Assembly: GCA_001464425.1 (NCBI GenBank)
Contig: LNEK01000020.1
Span: forward strand, 496,001 to 560,000
Direction of reading: 5' to 3'
From: Alphaproteobacteria bacterium Ga0077535
GTDB lineage: Bacteria > Pseudomonadota > Alphaproteobacteria > Caulobacterales > Aquidulcibacteraceae
Length of the DNA: 64,000 nt
Positions 36,939 to 47,077 of the stretch are shown in pieces. The notes below the pieces were generated by a model that was not told the DNA's origin, ran no database searches, and saw only the letters and a program-made list of their open reading frames with translations. How positions within the stretch are numbered: the first letter of the stretch is position 1; each line of letters opens with the position of its first letter. A program made the position numbers and the translations under genes.

Positions 36939-38999
36939 ATGGACGTTCCCCAAATGACCCGCATCGCCCTGACGGCGCTGGCCGCGAGCGCCTTTTTGGT
37001 CACCTCGAGCGTTGGCCAATCCGGCACCGCGCCGGCGCCCACGACCGCGCGGGCCTCCGCATACACGCCGCCTGCGGCCATGCCGTCCGCCTCAGAACGC
37101 ATGCGCCTGCGCAGCGGGCTCGCCGCCGCCGAGTCTGGCGATTGGACCGGACTTGCCCAATTGCGCGACGGCGCGACCGACCCGCTTGTGCGCCGCATGC
37201 TGCAATGGCGCTGGGCCTCCGCCAATGAAGCGCCGCTCTACTTTAACGAAATCTCGCAAGCGCTGACTGAGCTGCAGGGCTGGCCCGGCCGCACGACGAT
37301 GCGCACGCGCGCCGAACAATCGATCTTGGATTCGCGCCTCTCGCCACAAGAACGCGTCACGTTCCTGCGCGCCGAAAACGGCCCGATCACCGGCGACGGC
37401 CGCATGGCGCTTGCCATCTCCCTGAAGGACGCAGGCCAACGCAGCGAAGCCGCCGAAGCAGCACGCGCCGCCTGGCGCGACGATGCGCTGTCCACGGCGA
37501 TGGAAGATCGCGCGCTGGCTGAGTTCAGTTCCAACTTCACCAGCGAAGATCACGCGGCGCGTGTCAGCGGCCTGCTCTGGCGTAACCAACACACTGCTGC
37601 CCGTCGCTTGTTCTCGCGCATTCCCACGGCGGATCGCTTGCTCGCTGAAGCGCGCATCGCCATGCAAAGCCGCGCCCGCCGCGGCCTGCAAGCCGCCGTC
37701 GATGCAGTGCCTTCCTCGCGCGCCGATGACCCGGGCTTCCTTTACGATCGCGCTCAATACCGCCGCCGGGCCGGCAACCCCGAAGAAGCGATGCCGCTCA
37801 TGGTCGAGATCGACCCGCGTCAGGCGCCGCTCTCGGCCCGCGCCGCGATCTTCGCCGAACGGCGGCTTTACGTGCCGCGCTCACTGCGCGCGCGCAATTA
37901 TCGTCAGGCTTATCAACTCGTCTCGAACCATGGCCTGACATCCGGCGAGGCGTTCGCCGACGCCGAATGGATGGCCGGCTGGCTGTCGCTGCGTTTCCTC
38001 AACAACAACGCGCAAGCTCGCGAGCATTTCGCGCATCTCAGCGAGAACGTGTCCTCGCCGGTCAGCTTGTCGCGCGCACTTTACTGGCGCGCTGAGGCTG
38101 AGCGGGCGCTCGGCAACACTGCGGAATCCACCCGTTTGCTGGATCAAGCTGCGCGCTTCAACTTCACCTATTATGGCCAGCTCGCCGCCACCCGCGGCGG
38201 CCGCACCGCCATGCTCTCGCTGCCCGACACCTCGCGCGTCACCACCGAGGCGCGCACGCGCTTTGAGAACCGCGAACTGGTGCGCGCGCTCCGCGTCATG
38301 ACCGAGGTCGGCGCGCAACGCGATTTTGAGTCGATCGCCTTCTATCTCGACGACACGCTCGATGATCCGATGGAGTTGGAGTTGCTCTCGCAAATGGCGC
38401 GCGAGCAATCCTATCACCGCACCGCGCTGCGCAACGCTAAAGCTGGGCTCTTCCGCAATGTGGTCGCCACCAGCGCCGCCTATCCGACGCTTGAGCTGCC
38501 GTCTGTCGTCCAATCGCGCGGGCGACCCGAACCGGCTTTGGTTCACGCCATCATCCGCCAAGAGAGCGAGTTTGATCCCGCCGCCATCTCCAGCGCCAAC
38601 GCCCGCGGCTTGATGCAGCTCATCCCGTCGACAGCGCAAATGGAAGCGCGGCGCGCCGGCATGACCTTTCAACGCTCGGCGCTGACCACCGATCCGCAAT
38701 ACAATATGACTTTGGGCTCGCAGCACCTCGCCGGGCTGATCGATGATTTCGGCGGGTCCTACGTTATGGCAATCGCGTCGTACAACGCGGGCTCCGGCAA
38801 CGTCCGCAATTGGGTCAACGATTGGGGCGATCCGCGCTCGAACAGCGTCGACGTGATTGACTGGATCGAACTCATCCCGTTCAGCGAGACGCGCAACTAC
38901 GTGCAGCGCGTGACCGAGAACCTACAGGTCTATCGCCACCGGCTCTCCGGCCAACCCGTCGCGATCGAACTTGAGCGTGACCTGCACCGCGGCCGTTAA
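36939..38999 (+). CDS. Soluble lytic murein transglycosylase
   Basis: A 686-residue periplasmic enzyme. It has a signal peptide ([17 protein letters not shown]), a long alpha-helical superhelix with many short repeats (residues ~60-510) and a C-terminal SLT domain. The catalytic Glu is in [16 protein letters not shown], followed by [12 protein letters not shown] and [11 protein letters not shown]. It cleaves glycan strands to 1,6-anhydro products during wall turnover. GGAGAAGG 4 bases upstream supports ATG 36939. It shares a TTAA stop overlap with the next gene. Confidence 0.92.
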   Translation: MDVPQMTRIALTALAASAFLVTSSVGQSGTAPAPTTARASAYTPPAAMPSASERMRLRSGLAAAESGDWTGLAQLRDGATDPLVRRMLQWRWASANEAPLYFNEISQALTELQGWPGRTTMRTRAEQSILDSRLSPQERVTFLRAENGPITGDGRMALAISLKDAGQRSEAAEAARAAWRDDALSTAMEDRALAEFSSNFTSEDHAARVSGLLWRNQHTAARRLFSRIPTADRLLAEARIAMQSRARRGLQAAVDAVPSSRADDPGFLYDRAQYRRRAGNPEEAMPLMVEIDPRQAPLSARAAIFAERRLYVPRSLRARNYRQAYQLVSNHGLTSGEAFADAEWMAGWLSLRFLNNNAQAREHFAHLSENVSSPVSLSRALYWRAEAERALGNTAESTRLLDQAARFNFTYYGQLAATRGGRTAMLSLPDTSRVTTEARTRFENRELVRALRVMTEVGAQRDFESIAFYLDDTLDDPMELELLSQMAREQSYHRTALRNAKAGLFRNVVATSAAYPTLELPSVVQSRGRPEPALVHAIIRQESEFDPAAISSANARGLMQLIPSTAQMEARRAGMTFQRSALTTDPQYNMTLGSQHLAGLIDDFGGSYVMAIASYNAGSGNVRNWVNDWGDPRSNSVDVIDWIELIPFSETRNYVQRVTENLQVYRHRLSGQPVAIELERDLHRGR

Positions 39000-39940
39000 G
39001 CTGCAAGCGCGCGCTCGAAGGTCTCCGCGTCGACATTACCGCCGCTGGCGATGACCGCCACGGTCTTGCCGGCTACGTCGGCGCCGCCCTCAAGCAGCGC
39101 AGCCAGAGACGCAGCGCCAGACGGCTCAAGCACGATCTTGAAGTGCCGGAACGCAAACTTCATCGCACGCAGCACTGCCTTGTCGCTAACACCCAGCGCC
39201 GCTTCGAACCGCTCACGCGCGATAGCGAACGTAATCTCGCCCATCTGATCGGTGAGTAGGCCATCACAGATCGAGCGAATACCCGGCGCGTTGCGCTGAA
39301 TAGCGCCGGTCTCCAGCGTGCGCGCGATATCGTTGTGCTCTTCAGGCTCTACCGCGATGATCCGCGCCTTCGGCAAGGCGAGCGCCACCCCGGTCGAGAG
39401 CCCGCCGCCGCTCGCCGGCACGAAGACGATGTCCGGCGCAATCTCATCGGCAATCTCTAACCCACACGTGCCTTGCCCGGCGATCACGAACGGATCGTCG
39501 AACGGCTTGATCAAGCTCGCGCCTTTCTCAGCTGAGAGACGCGCGCCGATTTCTTCGCGGCTTTCATTGACGCGATCATAGGTCACCACCGTCGCGCCCA
39601 AGCTGCGCGTGGTCTCCAGTTTAATCTTCGGCGCATCGGACGGCATGACGATCGTCGCCGCGATGCCGAAGTGCTTGGCGGCGGTTGAAACGGCAATGGC
39701 GTGGTTTCCAGACGAGAACGCGATCACGCCCTTGGCTCGAACCTCGGCCGGCAGCGCCGCGATCGCGTTCGCCGCCCCGCGCATTTTGAAAGCGCCGCCG
39801 CGTTGCAAGCATTCCGCCTTCACGAACACGCGCGCGCCGGTCGCCTCGTCCAGCGCGTCATTGCGCAGCAGCGGCGTGCGCACGGCTATGCCCTCGATGC
39901 GCTTGGCAGCGGCTTTCACATCTTCGATGGTCGGGATCAT
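38996..39940 (-). CDS. Threonine dehydratase/serine racemase-like PLP enzyme
   Basis: A 314-residue fold-type II PLP enzyme. The PLP Lys is in GGAFKMRGAANAI, the phosphate loop is ASGGGLSTG, and SSGNHAIAVSTAAKHFG is the substrate loop. It lacks the C-terminal ACT regulatory domain, so it is like catabolic threonine dehydratase or serine racemase rather than the isoleucine-pathway IlvA. AAGAGG about 8 bases before the ATG at 39940 fixes the start. It lies 135 bases downstream of hrpB. Confidence 0.88.
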   Translation of the reverse strand: MIPTIEDVKAAAKRIEGIAVRTPLLRNDALDEATGARVFVKAECLQRGGAFKMRGAANAIAALPAEVRAKGVIAFSSGNHAIAVSTAAKHFGIAATIVMPSDAPKIKLETTRSLGATVVTYDRVNESREEIGARLSAEKGASLIKPFDDPFVIAGQGTCGLEIADEIAPDIVFVPASGGGLSTGVALALPKARIIAVEPEEHNDIARTLETGAIQRNAPGIRSICDGLLTDQMGEITFAIARERFEAALGVSDKAVLRAMKFAFRHFKIVLEPSGAASLAALLEGGADVAGKTVAVIASGGNVDAETFERALAA

Positions 39941-40075
39941 CAGGAGCCTCTTGGTTTCGCGCGCCGTGTGGGCGGCGCCGTCAGCGGGTCTTCGGGCCAG
40001 GGATGGCGGGGATAGCGGCCGCGCATCTCGCTGCGCACAGCGGCGTACGAGCCACGCCAAAAACCGGGCAAGTCC

Positions 40076-42343
40076 TTAGTCGTCTGCACCGGAGCTCAGC
40101 GGCACACGCCCGCCTGCTACCGAGGGATGGCGATCCTGCCCAAACAATTCCTGTAACCGCACCTCAAGCGCAGGCCCGCCGTCAGCCGCGTAGTCGATCG
40201 AGAGGGAAGAGCCGGCAGGCGTCTCAAAGCGTGGCGGCGCCTGCCTATCCAGCTCATGGCGAAGCTGATGCGGCAGCGCACTCAACAGCGCCTTGGCCAC
40301 ATCGACGTCCTTCAGCCGCGTCACACCCTGCAAAGCCGGCGCGAGCCAGTCGCTCGCCGTCGCCAACAAAGCCTCATCACTCCAGTCCGGCCACACCTCA
40401 GCGTCCAACGTGCGCATGAACGCGACGCGCGCCCGCGTCTGCAACGCAGCTTCGTCCCACTCAAGCAACGCCAGTCCGTCATCGCGCACTGCTTCAAGCA
40501 ACGCCGCTTGCAGTTCTTCGCCGCTCAGCCGCTCCACAGGCGCATCGGAGATGACCATGCGGCCCAGCCTGCGCGTTCGCCGCGCACGCAGCGCGCCCGT
40601 GTCCGGATCGACCGTGGCCGAGACGCCATCTTCGATCTTCGCGCCAAACATCGCCTCGATGTCCGCCAACGCAATCGGTGCGGCCAACAATATCTGCGCC
40701 CGCCCAGCCGCCCCTGAAATATCGGCGATGACCAGGAAAGGCTCACGCGCCAGCGGCGAGGCGGCATCAACCGCCGCAGCACGACCATTGACCATCGTGA
40801 ACGAGCCACCGCGCGAGCGTGCAACACGATCGGGATAAGCCAGCGCCAGCACAGCCCCCGCGCGATCTTCATCGAACGCGGCGCTTCCGCCGTCAGCGCT
40901 ACGTGCGATCCGTTGCGCTAAACCACGCGCCGCGTCCGCGCGCTGTCCGCGCTCGCTTGTGAACCGATGCAGCCGCTCGCGTAGGTCGCTGCTGCGCCCC
41001 CCTAGACCTTGCTCAGTTAGCACCACCGCGATGTGCGCCGCGAGCAAGCGTTGTTCTCCAGCCGCTATCACCATATGCGCAAGCCTCGCCGGCAGGGGCA
41101 GCCGCGCAACTGCTGCGCCGTGCGGCGTTAATCGCCCGTTCTCATCCAGCGCGCCAATGCGCGTGAGCAACGCCAACGCTTCGGTCCAAGCCGGCTTCGG
41201 CGGCGGATCGAGCCAGCCAAGCGTCGCAGGATCACTGACGCCCCACGCCGCAAGATCGAGCGCAAGGCCGGAAAGATCGGCGTCGAGAATTTCCGGCCGA
41301 TCAAACGCTGGCAGCGCACGCGTTTCGCCCTCGCTCCAGAGGCGCCAGCAAACGCCCGGCTCCAGACGCCCCGCGCGCCCCGCGCGCTGCGTGACCGAAG
41401 CTTGGCTCGCGCGCACGGTTTCGAGCCGAGAGAGGCCAAGCGCTGGTTCGAAGCGCGGACGGCGCGAGAGGCCCGCATCCACAACGATGCGCACGCCATC
41501 AATGGTAAGGCTGGTTTCCGCAATCGACGTCGCCAGCACGACCTTGCGCCGTCCCGCCGCTGCAGGTGAAATCGCTGCGTCCTGGTCCGCTGGACTCATC
41601 GCGCCGTAAAGCGGGCGAACATCGATGCTCGGATCGGTGATCGTGCTGCGCAACACTTCCGCCGTCCGTTCGATTTCGCGCACGCCCGGCAAAAACACCA
41701 GAGCGCTGCCACGCTCGGCGGCCATCGCCGCGCGAACGGCGGCCGCGACCTCATCCTCCAACCGCGCACTCGCCAGCCGCGGCCGGTGGACGTAAGCGAC
41801 CGGAAACATCCGACCCTCGCTAACGATCACCGGCGCATCGCCGAGCAAAGCAGACACGCGCGCCGCATCAAGCGTCGCGGACATGACAACAAGTTTCAGA
41901 TCAGCGCGCAGGCCAAGCTGCGCATCGCGCGCCAATGCGAGCCCCAGGTCACCCTCAAGACTGCGTTCGTGAAATTCATCGAAGATGACGGCGGCGACGT
42001 CGCGCAATTCTGGATCATCGAGGATCATGCGCGTGAACACGCCCTCGGTAACGACCTCGACGCGCGTGCTTGGCCCAATCTTGGAATCGAGCCGCACCCG
42101 ATACCCAATCGTATCGCCCACACGCTCGCCGCGCTCGCTGGCCATCCGCGCCGCCGCCGCGCGCGCCGCAATGCGCCGCGGTGACAGAAGGATAATCTTC
42201 CCGGCGCCGACCCAGGGCTCGTCGAGCAAGGCCGGGGGCACGCGTGTGGTTTTGCCCGCGCCCGGCGGCGCCACCAGCACAGCCTCGCCGCGCGCCATCA
42301 GCGCCGCACGCAAATCGCCAAGAACATCCTCAACCGGAAGCAT
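40076..42343 (-). CDS. hrpB: ATP-dependent helicase HrpB
   Basis: A 755-residue DEAH-box RNA helicase. Helicase motifs are Walker [10 protein letters not shown], motif [10 protein letters not shown], motif III MSATLD, and motif [16 protein letters not shown]; the HrpB C-terminal domain follows from ~residue 470. It is somewhat shorter than E. coli HrpB (~810-820). Its substrate is not known. It is divergent from the lipoprotein gene at 42440. Confidence 0.93.
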   Translation of the reverse strand: MLPVEDVLGDLRAALMARGEAVLVAPPGAGKTTRVPPALLDEPWVGAGKIILLSPRRIAARAAAARMASERGERVGDTIGYRVRLDSKIGPSTRVEVVTEGVFTRMILDDPELRDVAAVIFDEFHERSLEGDLGLALARDAQLGLRADLKLVVMSATLDAARVSALLGDAPVIVSEGRMFPVAYVHRPRLASARLEDEVAAAVRAAMAAERGSALVFLPGVREIERTAEVLRSTITDPSIDVRPLYGAMSPADQDAAISPAAAGRRKVVLATSIAETSLTIDGVRIVVDAGLSRRPRFEPALGLSRLETVRASQASVTQRAGRAGRLEPGVCWRLWSEGETRALPAFDRPEILDADLSGLALDLAAWGVSDPATLGWLDPPPKPAWTEALALLTRIGALDENGRLTPHGAAVARLPLPARLAHMVIAAGEQRLLAAHIAVVLTEQGLGGRSSDLRERLHRFTSERGQRADAARGLAQRIARSADGGSAAFDEDRAGAVLALAYPDRVARSRGGSFTMVNGRAAAVDAASPLAREPFLVIADISGAAGRAQILLAAPIALADIEAMFGAKIEDGVSATVDPDTGALRARRTRRLGRMVISDAPVERLSGEELQAALLEAVRDDGLALLEWDEAALQTRARVAFMRTLDAEVWPDWSDEALLATASDWLAPALQGVTRLKDVDVAKALLSALPHQLRHELDRQAPPRFETPAGSSLSIDYAADGGPALEVRLQELFGQDRHPSVAGGRVPLSSGADD

Positions 42344-42383
42344 ATCCGGGGCTTAGCGCGGTGCGGCGGCCATGTCTCCGCCA

Positions 42384-42412
42384 TTGGCGCGCCACGATGC
42401 TCAGGCTATAGG
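42384..42412 (+). promoter_or_regulatory. Sigma-70-like promoter for the lipoprotein gene
   Basis: TTGGCG and TATAGG are separated by exactly 17 bases, ending 27 bases upstream of the start codon, in the spacer divergent from hrpB. ACGGAGC just before the ATG is the ribosome site. Transcription start has not been shown. Confidence 0.45.
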
Positions 42413-42439
42413 CGGGCAAGCATTTCGACGGAGCTGACG

Positions 42440-42991
42440 ATGCGTAAGTGGGGATTGATCGCTGTCACGGCGCTCGTGCTGGTCTCGGCCTGCTCCAGCG
42501 GCCGCACCGCCGACACCCGCCGCGGCGTCACCGACGCCGCCTACACGCCGCTCCGTGACGTGAACATCATCCGCCCCGAGATCCCGCTCATCCTGCGCAA
42601 TCTCCAATATCCATATTCGACCGCGACCCTCACCGACTGCACCGCGGTGACGCGCGAGATCGGACAGCTCGACGCCGTGCTCGGGCCGGAAAGCTATCAA
42701 CCGGGCCCTAACCGCAACATCTGGGACCGCAGTGGCGACTTCGTGGAAGAGCAAACAATCGAGGCGGCGCGCGGGACAGCGGAAGATTTGATCCCGTTCC
42801 GCTCCTGGGTGCGCCGCATCTCGGGCGCGAGCCGCGCTGAGCGTGAAGCGCTGCGTGCAGTCGCCAACGGCCAGCAGCGGCGCACATTCTTGCGCGGCTA
42901 TGGCGCGTCCCTCGGCTGCCCCGCCATGATCCCGCCGCCACCGCCGCAAGTGCACACAACCCGCGAAGGTCGCGACCGCCCCGTGAACTAG
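42440..42991 (+). CDS. Lipoprotein of unknown function
   Basis: A 183-residue protein with a signal sequence and lipobox (VSAC), followed by a soluble region with two Cys ([12 protein letters not shown] and SLGCPAM) that might form a disulphide. It ends in a Pro-rich tail ([11 protein letters not shown]). I recognise no named domain. It stands alone in its direction and shares a CTAG stop overlap with tgt. Confidence 0.72.
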   Translation: MRKWGLIAVTALVLVSACSSGRTADTRRGVTDAAYTPLRDVNIIRPEIPLILRNLQYPYSTATLTDCTAVTREIGQLDAVLGPESYQPGPNRNIWDRSGDFVEEQTIEAARGTAEDLIPFRSWVRRISGASRAEREALRAVANGQQRRTFLRGYGASLGCPAMIPPPPPQVHTTREGRDRPVN

Positions 42992-44100
42992 GCCGCGCGC
43001 TTGGCGTGAAATTCATCGCGAAAGTCGGCGAGCGTTCCGCTGGCGATTGCCGCACGCAGACGCGCCATCAGCGACTGGTAATACGCAACATTGTGCCACG
43101 AGAGCAGCGTCTGCCCGAGCAATTCGCCGGCTTTGAACAGATGGTGCAGGTAGGCCTTTGAATAGTCGCGGCTTGCCGGGCAATCGACGCTTTCATCGAG
43201 CGGCGACATATCTTCCGCAAACCGCGCATTGGTAATGTTGAGCGGCCCCGCATCGGTCCACGCTTGGCCGTGACGCCCCGAACGGGTCGGCAGCACGCAG
43301 TCGAACATATCAACGCCGCGCCAAACGCTCTCTACGATATCGATTGGCTTGCCGACGCCCATCAGATAACGCGGGCGATCTTGCGGAAGCAGCGGCGCCG
43401 TCACATCGAGCGTGGCCAGCATCGCCTCGTGCCCTTCGCCAACTGCAAGGCCGCCGATGGCGTAGCCATCGAAGCCCTCAGCCACGAGCGCTTCCGCCGA
43501 GACGCGCCGCAGTTCGGGATCAATCCCACCTTGGACGATCGCGAAGAGATTCTGCGCGCTCCTCGAACCAAACGCGCGCTTGCTCCGCCCTGCCCAGTCG
43601 AGCGAGAGGCGCATCGCTTTTTCGACATCCTCTCGCGCCGCCGGCAGCGCGGGGCACTCGTCCAGCTGCATCACAATTTCAGCGCCGATCTGGTCGGCCT
43701 GAATGCGGATCGAGTCTTGCGGCGTCAGGCGATGCTGTGAGCCATCAACATGGCTGCGGAAGGTGACGCCGTCCGCGTCGAGCTTGCGCAACTGCGCGAG
43801 CGACATGACCTGATAGCCGCCGCTATCGGTGAGGATCGGCTTGTCCCAGCGCATGAATTTGTGGAGACCGCCAAACTTTTCCATCCGCTCGCCGCCGGGG
43901 CGCAGCATGAGGTGATACGTGTTGCCGAGAATGATGTCGGCGCCCGTCTGCGCGACCTGATCCACGGTCATCGCCTTCACCGTACCGGCCGTGCCCACCG
44001 GCATGAAAGCGGGCGTGCGAATGTCGCCCCGCGGTGTTTTCAGCACGCCCGTGCGCGCCGCGCCGTCGCGCGCGTGGATTTCAAAAGGGAACGCCGTCAT
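42988..44100 (-). CDS. tgt: tRNA-guanine transglycosylase
   Basis: A 370-residue TIM-barrel enzyme exchanging guanine 34 for preQ1 in tRNAs with GUN anticodons. Catalytic and binding parts are [29 protein letters not shown] and [15 protein letters not shown]. In the zinc segment, [22 protein letters not shown] keeps one Cys of the usual CxCxxC; the other positions are Val and Ser. The start at 44100 gives an ATGA overlap with queA; an ATG four codons upstream is also possible. Confidence 0.94.
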   Translation of the reverse strand: MTAFPFEIHARDGAARTGVLKTPRGDIRTPAFMPVGTAGTVKAMTVDQVAQTGADIILGNTYHLMLRPGGERMEKFGGLHKFMRWDKPILTDSGGYQVMSLAQLRKLDADGVTFRSHVDGSQHRLTPQDSIRIQADQIGAEIVMQLDECPALPAAREDVEKAMRLSLDWAGRSKRAFGSRSAQNLFAIVQGGIDPELRRVSAEALVAEGFDGYAIGGLAVGEGHEAMLATLDVTAPLLPQDRPRYLMGVGKPIDIVESVWRGVDMFDCVLPTRSGRHGQAWTDAGPLNITNARFAEDMSPLDESVDCPASRDYSKAYLHHLFKAGELLGQTLLSWHNVAYYQSLMARLRAAIASGTLADFRDEFHAKRAA

Positions 44101-45173
44101 GGCGCCCGCCATAGCAAGCTCGCGTCGCCGTAGGAATAGAAGCGATACTTTTGCGCGATGGCGTGCGCGTACACCGCCTGCATCCGCTCCAACCCGGCGA
44201 ACGCGGACACCAGCATGAACAGCGTCGACCGCGGGAGGTGAAAATTGGTCCAAAGCCCGTCGACGAGACGGAAGCGATAGCCGGGCGTAATGAAGATCGA
44301 CGTGTCGCCCGTTTCCGCACGCACGCTCCCGTCTTCATTTGCCGCCGATTCAAGCGAGCGCAACGCCGTTGTGCCAATCGCGATAACGCGCCGGCCCTCG
44401 GCCTTCGCCCGATTGATCGCAGCAGCAGCGCTCGACGAGATTTCGCGCCACTCCGCATGCATCACGTGCTCGGCGGTGTCGTCAGCCTTCACTGGCAGAA
44501 ACGTCCCCGCGCCGACGTGCAGCGTTATACTGGCGCGCTCCACACCCTTCGCATCCAGCGCCGCGAGCAATTCCGGCGTGAAGTGCAGACCCGCAGTCGG
44601 CGCCGCGACCGCGCCGTCCTTCGCTGCATACACAGTCTGATAGTCCGCACGATCCGCGTCATCTTCAGCACGACGGCCCGCGATGTAGGGCGGCAGCGGC
44701 ATCTCACCGCGCGCCGCGATGGCCGCATCAAGGTCAGCGCCAGCAAGGTCAAACTTCAGAACGATGAGACCGTCATCGCTCTTAGCGCCTACCGTCGCCT
44801 CAAGGGCAGAAGCCAAACATGCGCCTTCGCCTTCAGCGCCGAAACGCAGGCGATCGCCCTCTTTCAGCCGCTTGCCGGGCTTGGCGAAAGCTTGCCATTC
44901 GGAGGCCGAGACGCGCTTGTGCAGTGTCGCTTCCATCGCCAGTCGATTTTCATCGCGCCAGCGCACGCCCTTCAACCGCGCCGGGATCACGCGCGTGTCG
45001 TTGAACACCAAAAGATCGCCGGCCCGCAGCAGGCCCACGACATCTCGCACGCTTCGATCTTCGAACTCGCCTTCGGCGCGCACGTGCAGCAAGCGCGCAC
45101 TATCGCGCGGCCGCGCCGGGCGGAGCGCGATCAACTCTTCGGGTAAATCGAAATCAAACAGATCGACGCGCAT
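44097..45173 (-). CDS. queA: tRNA preQ1 ribosyltransferase-isomerase (QueA)
   Basis: A 358-residue enzyme making epoxyqueuosine from preQ1-tRNA and S-adenosylmethionine, the step after Tgt. It opens [28 protein letters not shown] and contains [33 protein letters not shown] and [13 protein letters not shown]. The ATG is directly preceded by a palindromic element and no ribosome-binding site is visible. Overlap with tgt implies coupled translation. Confidence 0.96.
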   Translation of the reverse strand: MRVDLFDFDLPEELIALRPARPRDSARLLHVRAEGEFEDRSVRDVVGLLRAGDLLVFNDTRVIPARLKGVRWRDENRLAMEATLHKRVSASEWQAFAKPGKRLKEGDRLRFGAEGEGACLASALEATVGAKSDDGLIVLKFDLAGADLDAAIAARGEMPLPPYIAGRRAEDDADRADYQTVYAAKDGAVAAPTAGLHFTPELLAALDAKGVERASITLHVGAGTFLPVKADDTAEHVMHAEWREISSSAAAAINRAKAEGRRVIAIGTTALRSLESAANEDGSVRAETGDTSIFITPGYRFRLVDGLWTNFHLPRSTLFMLVSAFAGLERMQAVYAHAIAQKYRFYSYGDASLLWRAP

Positions 45174-45247
45174 CAGGTGTCTGGTTTCAGGTTTCGGGTA
45201 TTAGACGATCCAACACTCAGCGTCTGATCCCTGACACCCGACACCTG
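45174..45247. repeat. Imperfect palindromic element between a cyclophilin gene and queA
   Basis: The left arm CAGGTGTCTGGTTTCAGG (45174-45191) pairs with the right arm CCTGACACCCGACACCTG (45230-45247) at 16 of 18 positions. Inside, TTAGACG (45201-45207) pairs with CGTCTGA (45221-45227). The arms are built from short GGTGTC/GGTTTC units. It fills almost the whole spacer and touches the queA start codon. It resembles a dispersed intergenic palindrome, but other copies cannot be checked here. Confidence 0.7.
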
Positions 45248-45258
45248 CAACCGAAAAC

Positions 45259-45720
45259 TTATTCCGCGCTTGCGGTGACGATCTTGCCCGGCGTGCGCGG
45301 CGGCTCACCCTTCGGCAGCGCATCGACAAAATCCATGCCTTCTTCGACCACGCCCCAGACCGTGTATTGCTTGTCGAGGAAGCGCGCATCGTCGAGGCAG
45401 ATGAAAAACTGGCTGTTGGCCGAGTTCGGATCGTTGGTGCGCGCCATGGAGCAGACGCCGCGCACGTGCGGCTCAGCGTTGAACTCCTGCTTCAGGTTCG
45501 GCTTGGTCGACCCGCCGGTGCCGTTGCGCTTTCCGCCGTCGCCGCCCTGCGCCATGAAGCCGGCGATCACGCGGTGAAACGGAACGTCGTTATAAAACCC
45601 TTCATTGGCAAGCTCGCCGATGCGCTGAACATGGTTCGGCGCGAGGTCCGGGCGCAGCTTGATCTTCACCGTGCCGGTGTCGAGTTCCAGCGTCAGGGTA
45701 TGAAAGGTATGATCGACCAC
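45259..45720 (-). CDS. Cytoplasmic peptidyl-prolyl cis-trans isomerase (cyclophilin)
   Basis: A 153-residue single-domain cyclophilin without signal peptide. Active-site blocks are FHRVIAGFMAQGGD, MARTNDPNSANSQFFICL and FLDKQYTVWGVVEEGMD. The GTG start at 45720 is preceded by GAGAGAGAAG and overlaps the end of the exported paralogue by 28 bases. The tandem pair probably serves cytoplasm and periplasm. Confidence 0.93.
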   Translation of the reverse strand: MVDHTFHTLTLELDTGTVKIKLRPDLAPNHVQRIGELANEGFYNDVPFHRVIAGFMAQGGDGGKRNGTGGSTKPNLKQEFNAEPHVRGVCSMARTNDPNSANSQFFICLDDARFLDKQYTVWGVVEEGMDFVDALPKGEPPRTPGKIVTASAE

Positions 45721-46574
45721 CAGCTTCTCTCTCTGTTTTCGCTATTGGGAACGCGCGCGGGAATTTGCACATCGCAGACCGAGAAGTCGGCGCGGCGTTC
45801 GCGGCGTGTGTCTTCAATCAGGTCGCGGAATTGCGGCCCGTCTGTACGCAATACATAGATCGGCGCGCGCTCGCTTTCAGGGGCGTCGGAAGCAACGCGC
45901 ACCGAAAGCATCCGATCCGGGTTCGGCGGCGGATTGCCGACGGCGATTCCCATCACCGCCTCCATGCCCCAAACCACACGGCCGAAGATCGTGTAGCGTT
46001 TATCAAGCGCCGAGTTCGGCTGTCGCATGATAAAGAATTGGCTGTTGGCCGAGTTCACGGGCTCGGCCCGCGCCATCGAAACAACGCCCTGACAGTGCAG
46101 CGCATTGGCGGAAACCCGCCCATCCACCGTCACCGCCATCTGCGCGTCGGGCTGGCTCTCGATCGGCAGCGCTTTGTAGAAACCAAGGCGCGCACGGCTT
46201 TGTTCGGCGGCTTGGATGAACGGCATTTCCGGCCCGCGGCGGAACATGAATTCCTCGCGCAGATCCGGCAGCGACGAGGCGCCCTCACCGGTGCCGAGCG
46301 GATCGCCCGTCTGCGCCATGAAATCATCGATGACGCGGTGAAACGTGAGACCATTGTAGAATCCGCCGCGTGTCAGCGTCTTGATCCGCTCGACGTGGCG
46401 CGGCGCGATTTCCGGATAGAGCTCGATCACGATCCGTCCATGGACAGTATCGATATAGAGCGTGTTCTCCGGATCGACCGGACGCCAATTGCGCGGGTCA
46501 GGCGTCTGCGCCGAAGCCACGCTCAAACTCAGCGCCATCAGCGCCGCCGCAAATATTCCACCCAAGCGCAGCAT
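45693..46574 (-). CDS. Exported peptidyl-prolyl cis-trans isomerase (cyclophilin)
   Basis: A 293-residue cyclophilin with a signal peptide (MLRLGGIFAAALMALSLSVASA, cleavage before QTP). The cyclophilin core has YIDTVHGRIVIELYPEIAP, FHRVIDDFMAQTGD, MARAEPVNSANSQFFIM and LDKRYTIFGRVVWG. Compared with the cytoplasmic copy it has an inserted ~40-residue loop after GDPLGTG and a ~60-residue C-terminal extension. Its start overlaps the coaD stop by one base. Confidence 0.92.
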   Translation of the reverse strand: MLRLGGIFAAALMALSLSVASAQTPDPRNWRPVDPENTLYIDTVHGRIVIELYPEIAPRHVERIKTLTRGGFYNGLTFHRVIDDFMAQTGDPLGTGEGASSLPDLREEFMFRRGPEMPFIQAAEQSRARLGFYKALPIESQPDAQMAVTVDGRVSANALHCQGVVSMARAEPVNSANSQFFIMRQPNSALDKRYTIFGRVVWGMEAVMGIAVGNPPPNPDRMLSVRVASDAPESERAPIYVLRTDGPQFRDLIEDTRRERRADFSVCDVQIPARVPNSENRERSWWSIIPFIP

Positions 46575-47077
46575 TACGAGACCTCGAATTTAGCCTTCAG
46601 TCGTCCTTCTACTTCTTTGGGCACGAAGTGCGCGACGCTTCCTTGCAGTCGCGCGATTTCTTTCACGAGCCTTGACGCGATCGCCTGGTGCGTCGGGTCG
46701 GCCATGAGAAAAACTGTTTCGATGGCTGGGTTTAGCTTCTGGTTCATCCCCACCATGGCGAATTCGTACTCGAAGTCGGCGACCGCTCTAAGTCCCCGGA
46801 CGATGATTTGCGCCCCTACGCTTTCGGCGAATGACATGAGCAATGTGTCAAAAGGTTGGATGATGATCTCGGCGCCGTCTTTGATCTTGGCGCACTGCTC
46901 CTGGACCATCGCCACCCGCTCATCGAGCGAGAAGAGCGGCCCCTTATCCTGATTGATGGCGACGCCGATAACCAGCCGGTCCACCAAGGTGGCCGCGCGC
47001 GCTATGATATCCACATGCCCGTTGGTGACGGGATCGAAGGTTCCTGGGTAAAGCCCGACGCGAACCTTCTTGGTCAC
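46574..47077 (-). CDS. coaD: Phosphopantetheine adenylyltransferase
   Basis: A 167-residue nucleotidyltransferase for the fourth step of coenzyme A synthesis. The signature VGLYPGTFDPVTNGHVDII and VRGLRAVADFEYEFAMVGMNQKL are clear. It overlaps gyrA by four bases (ATGA) and the exported cyclophilin gene by one, so the gyrA-coaD-ppi group is probably one operon. Confidence 0.97.
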   Translation of the reverse strand: MTKKVRVGLYPGTFDPVTNGHVDIIARAATLVDRLVIGVAINQDKGPLFSLDERVAMVQEQCAKIKDGAEIIIQPFDTLLMSFAESVGAQIIVRGLRAVADFEYEFAMVGMNQKLNPAIETVFLMADPTHQAIASRLVKEIARLQGSVAHFVPKEVEGRLKAKFEVS

